Shown here one piece after another: positions 45,054 through 53,761 of a stretch of 64,000 bases of DNA. The position numbers and the translations under genes are program-made. Source of the DNA: Roseomonas sp. KE2513. GTDB lineage: Bacteria > Pseudomonadota > Alphaproteobacteria > Acetobacterales > Acetobacteraceae. The first letter of the stretch is position 1. The number at the start of each line of letters is the position of its first letter. Location of the stretch: the NCBI RefSeq assembly GCF_016107305.1, contig NZ_RCVR01000010.1:62001-126000 (forward strand), written 5' to 3'. Below the pieces are notes generated by a model. That model was not told the DNA's origin. It made no database searches and saw only the letters and a program-made list of their open reading frames with translations.

Positions 45054-46001
45054 TCAACCGAGGAGCCGCGCCCGCACCACCTCGGCCACCTGCCCGCTCT
45101 CGTCGAGCGGCGCGCGCGGGGGTGCCTCGGGGTAGCGCGCCATCGGCACCGCCTGGCCCGCCGCCTCCAGGGCCGCGATCAGCGCCCGGTGGCGCGGTGC
45201 CCCCGGCGGCGGCCCCGCCACGAAGACTGGCCCCGCCGTCGCCAGCGCCTCGGACAGCATCGAGACCGAATCCCCCGTTACCACCACCCGGTCGGCATGG
45301 GCGAGGAAGCCGGCATAGGGGTTGGGCCCTGCCGCCCCCCAGCGGTGAAGCACCCCGGGCACGCCTGAAAGCCGCGCGGCCAACGCCGCCCCCGCCGCCT
45401 CGCCCGTCCGCCGGCTCGTCGTCACGAGCAGGCTGCCCGCACCGGGCAGCGCGCGCTCGACGATGTCCAGCGCGGCCGAGGGCTCCATCCCCTCCCCCCG
45501 GACAGGGCCGCCGAGCAGCACCGCCACCCGCGGCCCCGGCAGCGCGGCCAGCGAGGTCCATTCGTCCCGCGCCGCCGCCAGCACTGCGGGCGAAACGCGG
45601 TGCGTGGCCCCGAGAATCGGCAGCAGGTTCGCCGCCGCTTCCGGCGCGTCGTGCCGGCCGATCACCAGAAGGTCGAAATCCTCCGCCCCGGCGCCGGGTC
45701 GCATGCAGTGCACCGTCCGTACGCCCTGCCGCCGCAGCCAGCGCGATACGGGCGCCGAGCGCCGCCCCGCCGAGATCACCACCCGAGGCCAGGGCGGCAC
45801 GATCGCCGCCCGCGCCTGCGCCGAAAGCCCGATGAGGCCCGGCCACGGGAGCGGCAGCGCGGCCAGCGGCCCCCATTCCATCGGCACGATGCGGAAGGGC
45901 ACCCGGAGCCGCTCCGCAATGCCCAGCGCCTGCGCCGCCGTCCCCGCCCGCGGGTCCGCCAGCACCCAGACGGCTGCCGAGTCGCCTCCGGTGCTGCTCA
46001 A
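45054..46001 (-). CDS. ELM1/GtrOC1-family protein, putative nucleoside-diphosphate-sugar transferase
   Basis: A 315-residue protein. The N-terminus WVLADPRAGTAAQALGIAERL contains the DxRAGxxxQ motif of the ELM1 family. The middle has VAVLLGGPVRGE and the C-terminus has VVVTGDSVSMLSEALATAGPVFV, matching the TGDSxSMxSEA motif. In bacteria these are of glycosyltransferase-like fold and may act on cell-envelope sugars; plant ELM1 works in mitochondrial fission. The exact reaction is unknown. It is divergent from pyrE. Confidence 0.85.
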   Translation of the reverse strand: MSSTGGDSAAVWVLADPRAGTAAQALGIAERLRVPFRIVPMEWGPLAALPLPWPGLIGLSAQARAAIVPPWPRVVISAGRRSAPVSRWLRRQGVRTVHCMRPGAGAEDFDLLVIGRHDAPEAAANLLPILGATHRVSPAVLAAARDEWTSLAALPGPRVAVLLGGPVRGEGMEPSAALDIVERALPGAGSLLVTTSRRTGEAAGAALAARLSGVPGVLHRWGAAGPNPYAGFLAHADRVVVTGDSVSMLSEALATAGPVFVAGPPPGAPRHRALIAALEAAGQAVPMARYPEAPPRAPLDESGQVAEVVRARLLG

Positions 46002-46226
46002 TCGCGCCCCTCCTCCCGCCGTGGGGCAGCCCCGGCAGGCATCATGTCATGCACGACCACCGGCAGCGATGCGCTCGGGCAGGTTCCACGGCGTGGCGCG
46101 GCCCCGCCCCGCGCAACCGCGCATGGACGCCGCCCCGCCGCCCCGCTAGGGAACGGCCGTTTGACCCCCCGCCTCCCGGCCCGCTCGGTCCTGGCCCGGG
46201 GGCTGCCGCCGCGAGGGAGAAGATCC

Positions 46227-46952
46227 ATGGCCATCCAGCACGCCTCCGAGTGGGACCGCGACGCGGCGCTCACCACTGCCCGCATTCTCCTCGAGATCAA
46301 GGCGGTGAACTTCCGGCCGGAGGAGCCCTATACCTTCACCTCGGGCTGGAAGAGCCCCGTCTACATCGACTGCCGCCGGATCATCTACTTCCCCCGCGCG
46401 CGCAAGACGATCTGCGACCTGGCCGCCGAGAAGATCGGCCGCCACATCGGCTACGAGACCATCGAAGCCGTGGTCGGCGGCGAGACCGCCGGCATTCCCT
46501 TCGCCGCCTGGATCGCCGACCGGATGATGGCGCCCATGGCCTATGTCCGGAAGAAGCCGAAGGGTTTCGGCCGCAACTCGCAGATCGAGGGCGACGTGCC
46601 CGAGGGCAAGCGCACCCTGCTGGTAGAGGACCTGACCACCGACGGCGGCTCCAAGATCCGCTTCGCCCAGGTGCTGCGCGACGCCGGCGCGAAGTGCGAC
46701 GACACCTTCGTCGTCTTCTTCTACGGCGTCTTCCCCGGCGCCTTCGACACGATGAAGGCGATGAACCTCAACCTGCTGCACCTCTGCACCTGGTGGGACG
46801 TGCTCGAGGTCTGCCGCGAGCGCCCCTATTTCGAGGAGCCCGCCCTGCGCGAGGTCCGGCGCTTCCTCGAGAACCCCGTGGAATGGTCCAGGTCCCATGG
46901 CGGCATCGGCAGCGCCGAGGAAGCGGCCGCCAAGGGCATCACCGCCGCCTGA
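46227..46952 (+). CDS. pyrE: Orotate phosphoribosyltransferase
   Basis: A 241-residue enzyme that joins orotate to PRPP to form OMP in UMP synthesis. The PRPP-binding signature is LLVEDLTTDGGSK. Other OPRTase segments are FTSGWKSPVYIDCRRI and YVRKKPKGFGRNSQIEG. It is slightly longer than the usual ~215 residues because of its C-terminal helix region (EVRRFLENPVEWSRSHGGIG). ATG 46227 has GGGAGA upstream. It stands alone, convergent with the DUF4412 gene across a hairpin. Confidence 0.95.
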   Translation: MAIQHASEWDRDAALTTARILLEIKAVNFRPEEPYTFTSGWKSPVYIDCRRIIYFPRARKTICDLAAEKIGRHIGYETIEAVVGGETAGIPFAAWIADRMMAPMAYVRKKPKGFGRNSQIEGDVPEGKRTLLVEDLTTDGGSKIRFAQVLRDAGAKCDDTFVVFFYGVFPGAFDTMKAMNLNLLHLCTWWDVLEVCRERPYFEEPALREVRRFLENPVEWSRSHGGIGSAEEAAAKGITAA

Positions 46953-46969
46953 GGACGGCCCTCGGGTAA

Positions 46970-46991
46970 GGGCCCCGCACGGGCGGGGCCC
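46970..46991. terminator. GC-rich hairpin between pyrE and the DUF4412 gene
   Basis: GGGCCCCGC-ACGG-GCGGGGCCC, a 9-bp perfect stem between two convergent genes. It lacks a T tract, so it may work as an mRNA 3' end stabiliser or a weak bidirectional terminator. Confidence 0.55.
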
Positions 46992-46998
46992 CAGGACT

Positions 46999-47661
46999 TC
47001 AGCGCGCCGGTCGCGCGGGCGCTGCGCCGCCGGGCGAGGGCTGTGCCCCGCCGGGGGAGGGCTGCGCCCCGCCGGGCGGTTGCGTCGGCATCTGCATCGT
47101 CTGGAAGCCATCCGGCACCCGGAAGCGCGTGGCGTCCTGCGCGCCGTAGCGCACCTCCGTCGCCTCAAGCCGCGACGTGCCGCTCCCGTCCGGCAGCGGC
47201 GAGGCCGCGCGCAGCATCACCCCGTCCTCCGTCACGCAGATCGTGCTCGTGCCCTGCGGCACCGCCACGTCCCACTCCTGGCAGGATAGCCCGGCAACCT
47301 GCGCCGTGCCCTTGCGGGTAAAGCGCGCGTTGGGTGGCGCGTCCTGCGACATCGCCGCCGCGGCATCCGCCGGCAGCGTGAGCACCATGCGCTGCGGCTC
47401 CATCACCATGACCGCGGAATTCGCGCGGCGGTCGATCAGCATCCAGCCCATCCCCCCCGGCGGATCGACGCGCTGCTTGCCCTCGGTAATCGACCAGGAC
47501 ATCCGCATTTCCTGCGGCCCCGCGTTCGGCTGCCCTGGCATGCCGCCCAGGCGGTAGGTCACCGCGACGTCGCGCGTCGGCCGGATATTGGCCGGCGCTC
47601 CCTGCGCAAACGCAACGCCCGGCAGCGCCAGCACGGCGGCGGCGACGAAGATCCTCAGCAT
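46999..47661 (-). CDS. DUF4412-like exported protein with a Pro/Gly repeat tail
   Basis: A 220-residue exported protein with signal peptide IFVAAAVLALPGVAFA. The middle part (ITEGKQRVDPPGGMGWMLID, VMVMEPQRMVLTLPADAA, CQEWDVAVPQGTSTICVTED) resembles the DUF4412 beta-sandwich fold of periplasmic lipid- or ligand-binding type. The tail has repeats of PGGAQPS (PPGGAQPSPGGAQPSPGG), a probable flexible linker to the outer envelope. It is divergent from the Nramp transporter. Confidence 0.75.
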   Translation of the reverse strand: MLRIFVAAAVLALPGVAFAQGAPANIRPTRDVAVTYRLGGMPGQPNAGPQEMRMSWSITEGKQRVDPPGGMGWMLIDRRANSAVMVMEPQRMVLTLPADAAAAMSQDAPPNARFTRKGTAQVAGLSCQEWDVAVPQGTSTICVTEDGVMLRAASPLPDGSGTSRLEATEVRYGAQDATRFRVPDGFQTMQMPTQPPGGAQPSPGGAQPSPGGAAPARPAR

Positions 47662-47839
47662 GATGCCCTCCCGGCATGTTCCACCCCCATCTGCTCCTGA
47701 CCCGCCACCCCGCCCACCCGGACCTCCCGCACGATCCGGAGAGCGGGTGCCGGATGGAGCTGCTTGCGGCAGGGAAACGGCTCAGGTAACAAGGAGCAAG
47801 ATATTGAAAAACAACACAATCTATCGACATATCGCGATC

Positions 47840-47853
47840 TGAACACCTGTTCA
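47840..47853. promoter_or_regulatory. Palindrome upstream of the Nramp transporter
   Basis: TGAACACCTGTTCA, a perfect 6-2-6 inverted repeat, in an AT-rich stretch 34 bases before the Nramp start. It may be an operator for a metal-responsive regulator (MntR, Mur or another), though it matches no established consensus that I can confirm. Confidence 0.45.
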
Positions 47854-47887
47854 TTGATCAGTTGTTCGCCGCGGAGAAGGGATAGCG

Positions 47888-49243
47888 ATGGCGCGACACA
47901 TGGGCCGCTTGCCCGAGGCCGTTCCCGGACCGGTGCCTGGGCCGGGAGATGCCACGCCTAGCCTTCCGGAGGTGAACCGCAGCATCGCCGTTCCCAACGC
48001 TGGAAGCTGGCTGCGCCGGCTGATGGCCTTCGTCGGCCCCGGCTATCTCGTCGCTGTCGGCTACATGGACCCCGGCAACTGGGCCACCGCACTCGCGGGC
48101 GGGTCGGCCTTCGGCTACACGCTGCTGACGGTCGCGCTCCTCTCCTCGCTGATGGCGATCCTTCTGCAGGCCCTCTGCGCCCGCATCGGCCTGGCCACGG
48201 GCCGCGACCTTGCCCAGCTCTGCCGGGACCGCTTCCCCCGCGCTGTCGCCATCCCCCTCTGGTTCCTCGCCGAGATCGCCATCTGCGCGACCGACCTCGC
48301 GGAACTGATCGGCACCGCCATCGCGCTGCAGCTCCTCTTCGGTATCCCTCTGCTAATCGGCGTGCTGCTCACCGCGCTCGACGCCTTCCTCATCCTCTGG
48401 CTGCAGAACAAGGGGATGCGCTGGCTCGAAGCCTTCATTATGGGCATGATCGCCCTTATCGCCGGCTGTTTCGTCGCGCAGCTGGTGATGGCGGATCCGA
48501 ACTGGGGTGAGGTGATCCGCGGCTACCTGCCCTCCGCCTCCATCGTGACGAACCAGACGCAGCTCTACATCGCGCTCGGCATCCTCGGCGCTACGGTGAT
48601 GCCGCATAATCTCTACCTGCACACCGCCGTCATCCAATCTCGCGACATCCGCCGCGACGAAGCGGGCAAGAAGGAAGCAATCCGTTTCGCCACCATCGAC
48701 AGCACCGTGGCACTCGGGCTTGCGCTGCTGATCAACTCCTCCATCCTCATCCTCGCCGCCGCCGCCTTCCACGCGAACGGCAACACCGAGGTCGCGGAGA
48801 TCGGCGACGCGCACGAACTCCTCGCGCCGCTCCTCGGCACCGCCGCCCCCTATCTCTTCGCCATCGCGCTGCTTGCCTGCGGCCTCAACTCCACCGTCAC
48901 GGCAACGCTGGCGGGCCAGGTGGTGATGGAGGGTTTCCTCCGCTTCCGCCTCAACCCCGTGGTGCGCCGCCTGCTCACGCGCCTCGTCGCCATCGTCCCC
49001 GCCGTCATCGTCACCGCCCTCTACGGCGAGAGCGGTACGGCGCGCATGCTCGTTCTCTCTCAGGTCGTGCTCTCGCTCCAGCTCCCCTTCGCGGTCATCC
49101 CGCTGATGCTCTTCGCCGGCGACCGCGCCCGCCTCGGCGCGCTCCGCGCCCCCGCCTGGCAGCTCGCCCTCGGATGGGCCTCGGCGGCGCTGATCGTGGT
49201 GCTGAACATGAAGCTGCTCTTCGACTTCGTGACGGGCGACTGA
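47888..49243 (+). CDS. mntH: Nramp-family divalent metal ion transporter
   Basis: A 451-residue membrane protein with 11 predicted helices. Helix 1 has [16 protein letters not shown], with the DPGN metal-binding signature, and helix 6 has [17 protein letters not shown] (MPHNL); these bind Mn2+ or Fe2+ in symport with protons. The N-terminal tail has two possible starts (47888 and MGRLPEA a few codons later). It is divergent from the DUF4412 gene with a palindrome between. mntH is used as the family name; the metal is not shown by sequence alone. Confidence 0.9.
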   Translation: MARHMGRLPEAVPGPVPGPGDATPSLPEVNRSIAVPNAGSWLRRLMAFVGPGYLVAVGYMDPGNWATALAGGSAFGYTLLTVALLSSLMAILLQALCARIGLATGRDLAQLCRDRFPRAVAIPLWFLAEIAICATDLAELIGTAIALQLLFGIPLLIGVLLTALDAFLILWLQNKGMRWLEAFIMGMIALIAGCFVAQLVMADPNWGEVIRGYLPSASIVTNQTQLYIALGILGATVMPHNLYLHTAVIQSRDIRRDEAGKKEAIRFATIDSTVALGLALLINSSILILAAAAFHANGNTEVAEIGDAHELLAPLLGTAAPYLFAIALLACGLNSTVTATLAGQVVMEGFLRFRLNPVVRRLLTRLVAIVPAVIVTALYGESGTARMLVLSQVVLSLQLPFAVIPLMLFAGDRARLGALRAPAWQLALGWASAALIVVLNMKLLFDFVTGD

Positions 49244-49301
49244 GCCGTGAGCGGGCGGGCGGGCCCTACCTTCCCGCCCGCGGGCGCGCCATCATCCCCT
49301 C

Positions 49302-50987
49302 ATGCAGATGGCACCCACGCACACGGCCTCCTGGGGCCGCCGCGCCCTCGTCGCCCTCCTGGCCCTCCTCGCGGCCCCTCCCGCCGGGGCCCAGCCGCGA
49401 GACACCCTCACCATCGGCATCTCGCAAGCCACGGGCACCTTCCACCCGAACATCGAGAGCATGGCGGCGAAGTCCTACATCCTCGGCTTCGCCCGCCGCC
49501 CGCTCACCGGCCACGGCCCCGACTGGCTCCCCCTCTGCCTCGCCTGCGAGACGCTGCCGACAATCGAGAACGGCGGCGTCGTCCTGGAGACCACGCCCGA
49601 CGGCAAGCCGGGCATGCGCGTCACCTGGCGGCTGCGCGACGACCTCCGCTGGGGCGACGGCCGCCCCGTCACCGCCGAGGACATGCGCTTCGCTTGGGAG
49701 GCCGGGCGCGCCTTCGAGACCGGCTTCGGCGGCGCCGAGTTCTACCGCTCCGCCTACGAGTTCCTCTCGGACGGCCCGCGCAGCGTCACGCTGCGCTTCG
49801 ACAAGCGGAGCTTCGATGCCGGCTCCGCCGAGGGCTTCGAACCCCTTCCCGCCCATATCGACCGCGCCATCTGGGAGGCGGATCGCCGCAACTACCGCTC
49901 GCGCACTGCCTACGACACCGACACCACCAACCCCGGGCTTTGGAACGGCCCCTACCGCGTCACTGCCGTGCAGCCCGGCGCTGGCGTCACGCTGGAGCGC
50001 AACGAGGCCTGGGCTGGCCCCGCCCCCACCTTCCGCCGGATCAATATCCGCGTGGTCGAGAACTCGGCGGCGCTGGAAGCGCAACTCCTCGCCGGCCAGA
50101 TCGACATGGTCGCGGGCGAGCTCGGCTTCTCCCTCGACCAGGCTATCGCGCTGGAGCGCCGCGCCCGAAATCGCTTCCGCTTCAGCTACCGCCCCGGCCT
50201 TGTCTGGGAGCACCTGGACCTTCGCCTCGACAACCCCGTCCTTGCCGACATCCGGGTCCGCCAGGCCCTCATGCTCGCGATCGACCGTCCGAAGATCACC
50301 GCCAGCCTCTTCGACAACCGCCAGCCCGTCGCCGCCACCGCCATCCACCCCGACGACCCCATGCTGGACCGCTCGCTCGCCCCCTGGCCTTTCGACCCCG
50401 CCCGTGCTTCCGCCCTGCTGGAGGAAGCCGGCTGGCGCCCGGGTCCGGACGGGATCCGCCGCAATGCGGAGGGCGCCCGCCTCGCCATCGATCTCCAGAC
50501 CACCGCCGGCAACCGCTCCCGCGAGACCGTGCTGCAGGTCATCCAGGGCATGTGGCGCGCGGCGGGGGTGGAGGCGCGCATCGCCAACCAGCCGCCCCGC
50601 GTCCTCTTCGGCGAAACCCTCTCCCAGCGCCGCTTCCAGGGGGCCGTCCTCTATGCCTGGATCAGCAGCCCCGAGAACGTGCCTCGCACCACCCTGCACT
50701 CCGACGAGATCCCGACCGCCGAGCGCAACTGGTCCGGCCAGAACTACCCGGGCTACCGCAACCCCGAGATGGACGCGCTCCTCGAAGCCCTGCCGCAGGA
50801 GCTGGACGCCGCGAAGCGCCGCCCCCTCTGGGCGCGCCTGCAAGCCATGACCCACCGCGATCTGCCCGCGATCCCCCTCTGGCACCGGGCGGAGCCGCAT
50901 GTCCGGCCGCAATGGCTCGATGGCGTGCGCCCGACCGGCAACATGTCGCCCTCCTCGCTCTGGGTCACGGACTGGCGGGTGCGCTGA
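49302..50987 (+). CDS. ABC transporter substrate-binding protein, peptide/opine type
   Basis: A 561-residue exported SBP_bac_5 protein. The signal is LVALLALLAAPPAGA; the mature region has LTIGISQATGTFHPNIESM, VTWRLRDDLRWGDGRPVTAEDMRFAWEAG (in parts), ARNRFRFSYRPGLVWEHLDL and RQALMLAIDRPKI. It binds a peptide, opine or similar solute for import. It is followed after one base by permease gene 1. The transporter ATPases are not in this window. Confidence 0.9.
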   Translation: MQMAPTHTASWGRRALVALLALLAAPPAGAQPRDTLTIGISQATGTFHPNIESMAAKSYILGFARRPLTGHGPDWLPLCLACETLPTIENGGVVLETTPDGKPGMRVTWRLRDDLRWGDGRPVTAEDMRFAWEAGRAFETGFGGAEFYRSAYEFLSDGPRSVTLRFDKRSFDAGSAEGFEPLPAHIDRAIWEADRRNYRSRTAYDTDTTNPGLWNGPYRVTAVQPGAGVTLERNEAWAGPAPTFRRINIRVVENSAALEAQLLAGQIDMVAGELGFSLDQAIALERRARNRFRFSYRPGLVWEHLDLRLDNPVLADIRVRQALMLAIDRPKITASLFDNRQPVAATAIHPDDPMLDRSLAPWPFDPARASALLEEAGWRPGPDGIRRNAEGARLAIDLQTTAGNRSRETVLQVIQGMWRAAGVEARIANQPPRVLFGETLSQRRFQGAVLYAWISSPENVPRTTLHSDEIPTAERNWSGQNYPGYRNPEMDALLEALPQELDAAKRRPLWARLQAMTHRDLPAIPLWHRAEPHVRPQWLDGVRPTGNMSPSSLWVTDWRVR

Positions 50988-50988
50988 G

Positions 50989-51933
50989 ATGCTGCGGATG
51001 ATCGCGGGCAGGCTGCCGCAGATCGCCATTACCCTCGCGCTGCTCTCGCTCGTCGCCTATCTCGCGATCGGCGCCATGCCCGGCGACCCGATCTCGCTCG
51101 CCATGATGGCCGACCCGCGCCTCGGCCCGGCCGATGTCGCGCGGATGCGCGCGCTGCACGGCCTCGACCAACCCCTCCTTGCCCGCTGGTGGGCATGGGC
51201 CACGGGCGTGCTGCGCGGCGAGTTCGGCTATTCCCGCCTCTTCGCCCGCCCCGCCGCCGAGGTGCTGTGGCCCGCCCTCCGCGGCAGCCTCGTCCTGCTC
51301 GGCGCCGCCCTCGCGCTGGCCGCCTCGCTCGGCGTCGCCGCCGGGATGCTCGCGGCCCTGCGCCCCCGCTGGCGCGGCGCGGTGAATGCCGTGGCCCTTC
51401 TCTCCCAGGCGCTGCCGGCCTTCTGGCTCGGCATCCTTCTCATCATCCTCTTCGCCGTTACCCTCGGCTGGCTCCCGGCCGGCGGCTCGCCGGAAGGGGG
51501 CGGCTTCGCGGAAGCCGCGCGCTTCCTCATCCTCCCCGTCGCCACCCTCGCCATCGCCCACCTCGCCGCCTATGCCCGCCACACGGCGGCGAGCATGGCG
51601 GAGGTGCTGCAATCCCCCTGGATCACCGCCGCCCGCGCCCGCGGCAACCCGGAGTCCCGCATCGCGATCCGCCACGCGCTGCCCAACGCCGCGGTGCCGC
51701 TCCTCTCGATCCTGGCGCTGGATGCCGGCTCCCTCGTCTCCGGCGCCCTCATCACGGAAACCGTCTTCGCCCGCCCCGGCATGGGCAAGCTGTTGACGGA
51801 CGCGGTCATGGGCAACGACAACAACCTCGCGCTCCTTGCCCTCATGCTCGTCGCCGCCACCACGCTGCTGGCGACGCTCGCGGCGGATCTCGCCCAGCGC
51901 GCGCTGGACCCCAGGCTGGCCGGTCGCGACTGA
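50989..51933 (+). CDS. ABC transporter permease (DppB/OppB-like)
   Basis: A 314-residue permease with about six helices. The N-terminal IAITLALLSLVAYLAIGAMPGDP is the DppB/OppB opener, and the EAA loop region is YARHTAASMAEVLQSPWITAARARG with LPNAAVPLLSILALDAG. Its ATG lies two bases after the binding-protein stop. Permease 2 of the same transporter begins 990 bases later, separated by an antisense gene remnant. Confidence 0.9.
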   Translation: MLRMIAGRLPQIAITLALLSLVAYLAIGAMPGDPISLAMMADPRLGPADVARMRALHGLDQPLLARWWAWATGVLRGEFGYSRLFARPAAEVLWPALRGSLVLLGAALALAASLGVAAGMLAALRPRWRGAVNAVALLSQALPAFWLGILLIILFAVTLGWLPAGGSPEGGGFAEAARFLILPVATLAIAHLAAYARHTAASMAEVLQSPWITAARARGNPESRIAIRHALPNAAVPLLSILALDAGSLVSGALITETVFARPGMGKLLTDAVMGNDNNLALLALMLVAATTLLATLAADLAQRALDPRLAGRD

Positions 51934-52105
51934 TGCCAAATGCCCTGACGAATATGCGCCTTCGGCAGCGGGCAGACCTCGCTAGCGAATGCTTCGGCCG
52001 CGCCGCGCCCCCGGCGGTCATCAGCTCCCCGCTGATGACGTGCCGGCAGCTACGCAGACCGACCCCGCACCATCACCATGACGGTGCAGGTCGGCACGAT
52101 CGACC

Positions 52106-52714
52106 TTAGGAAATGATCTTCCCCGCGCGGAGGGAAGCAAAGAAGGTGCGAAACATCTCCTCGGTTTCGACGCACTCGGCCAAGCCCGCCTTCCGCGCCT
52201 TGATCGTGCTCGACACGTTGTCGTACCCGCTGTTGAAGCTGAAATCGGCGAAGTTCCACGAGACCACCCTCTCATAGGGGGTGTTGAGCAGGCCATGTTT
52301 CGCGACGATCCCGCTCCACAGCTCGGCCCTCTCCGTCATGAGGGACGAGAGTGGCATCAGCACCGGATCGGCGGTTTCCATGTCGAACATGCGAGCGATG
52401 CGCGGCCACCTATGCTGCCAACGGAACTGGTCGCCGTTCGTGATGTTGAAGATGTCGTCGCGCGCGGCCAGGGTGACACTTGCCCAGACGCTCGCCTCCG
52501 GCCGCAGGTCTGCGGAAGTGACCTGGGAATGGGCGCGATAAGCCTTGAGCGGGCCCGAAAAGCCCAGTGGGAGGCGGAGTTCCCCGGAGATGGCTGCGTA
52601 GACGGCGATCACCACGCCAAAATTCATCGGACTGCCGGTGGCGTAGCCGATGGTCGCCTCCGGGCGCAGCGCCGTGTGGCTCAGAGCCGGCGACGAGAAC
52701 CACGTTCTTCCGGC
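52106..52714 (-). pseudogene. N-terminally truncated PRISE-type short-chain reductase
   Basis: The C-terminal half of a PRISE (progesterone 5-beta-reductase/iridoid synthase-like) SDR protein: ALRPEATIGYATGSPMNFGVV, FNITNGDQFRWQHRWPRIA, LLNTPYERVVSWNFADFSF and ETEEMFRTFFASLRAGKII. Reading upstream, the frame ends at a stop at 52715-52717, and the N-terminal NAD(P)-binding Rossmann half is absent (family length is about 350 residues, about 200 are here). It sits antisense between the two ABC permease genes, so it is probably the relic of an insertion. ATG 52627 could in principle start a shorter protein, but without the cofactor domain it is unlikely to work. Confidence 0.75.
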
Positions 52715-52923
52715 TCACTCGGGTCCCCTTTCCTTCAGTGCTCCCGGCGCGATGCTCATCGACCCGCCGGCTTTGCCCAGGCGTGTGATCATCGGTGCGC
52801 GTGAGGTAGTGAGAACCGGCGGCAGCGTCTCAGGTTCTTCCCGCCGGGGCGGACGTTCCGCTATGAGCCAGTCCCGGCCGCCCGGGAGCGGTCAGCCAAC
52901 GTGGCGACTGGTATGAGAACCTC

Positions 52924-53751
52924 ATGACCCGCCTGCGCCTCGGCCTCGCCATCCTGGCCCTGCTTGCCGCCGCCGCCCTTGCCGCCCCCTGGGTGGCGGA
53001 CCTGCTCGGCCTGGACCCGGAGGTGCCGGACCTCCTCGCCCGCCAGGCCGGCCCCTCGGCCGCCCACCCGCTGGGCACGGACGAGCTCGGCCGGGACATC
53101 CTTGTCCGCCTCCTCATCGGCGCCCGCGTCTCCCTCGCGGTGGGGCTCGCCGCGGCCCTCGCCTCCACCGCCATCGGCCTCGCCGCCGGGCTCCTCGCGG
53201 CCTGGCGCGGCGGCTGGGTGGACGCCGCTCTCATGCGGCTGGCCGACGGGCTGCTGGCACTCCCCGCCCTGCCGCTTCTCGTGCTGCTGGCGGCGATGGA
53301 CCCCGCGACGGTCGGCCTGCCGCGCGGCGGGGCGCTGGCCGATATCCTGCGCATCGTCCTTATCCTCGCGGTCTTCGGCTGGGTGGGCGTCGCCCGCCTC
53401 TCCCGCGCGGCCGCCCTCTCCGTCCTGTCGCGCGACCATGTCCGCGCCGCCCGTGCGCTGGGCGTCGGCGAGGCCCGCCTTCTCCGCCGCCACGTCGCCC
53501 CGGCCCTGGCCGCCCCCCTCACCGTCGCGGGCTCGCTCGCCGTCGCCGGAGCCATCCTGGCGGAGAGCACGCTCTCCTTCCTCGGCCTCGGCATCCAGCC
53601 GCCCGCCGCCTCCTGGGGAAACATGCTGGCCAACGCCCAGGACCTCGTCTTCAGCGCACCGATGGCCGCGCTCTGGCCCGGCCTCGCGATCGCCCTCGCG
53701 GTGGCCAGCGCCATGCTCGTCGCGGATGGCCTCCGCGAAGGGCGCCGCTGA
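52924..53751 (+). CDS. ABC transporter permease (DppC/OppC-like)
   Basis: A 275-residue permease partner to the gene at 50989-51933. It shows HPLGTDELGRDILVRLLIGA and the EAA segment ARALGVGEARLLRRHVAPAL plus ILAESTLSFLGLGIQPPAAS, all DppC hallmarks. The two permeases are normally adjacent; here a reductase relic and intergenic DNA intervene, so its own promoter must be used or read-through occurs. No ATPase gene follows; the LOV kinase gene is convergent 10 bases away. Confidence 0.9.
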   Translation: MTRLRLGLAILALLAAAALAAPWVADLLGLDPEVPDLLARQAGPSAAHPLGTDELGRDILVRLLIGARVSLAVGLAAALASTAIGLAAGLLAAWRGGWVDAALMRLADGLLALPALPLLVLLAAMDPATVGLPRGGALADILRIVLILAVFGWVGVARLSRAAALSVLSRDHVRAARALGVGEARLLRRHVAPALAAPLTVAGSLAVAGAILAESTLSFLGLGIQPPAASWGNMLANAQDLVFSAPMAALWPGLAIALAVASAMLVADGLREGRR

Positions 53752-53761
53752 TGGGGCCGCC

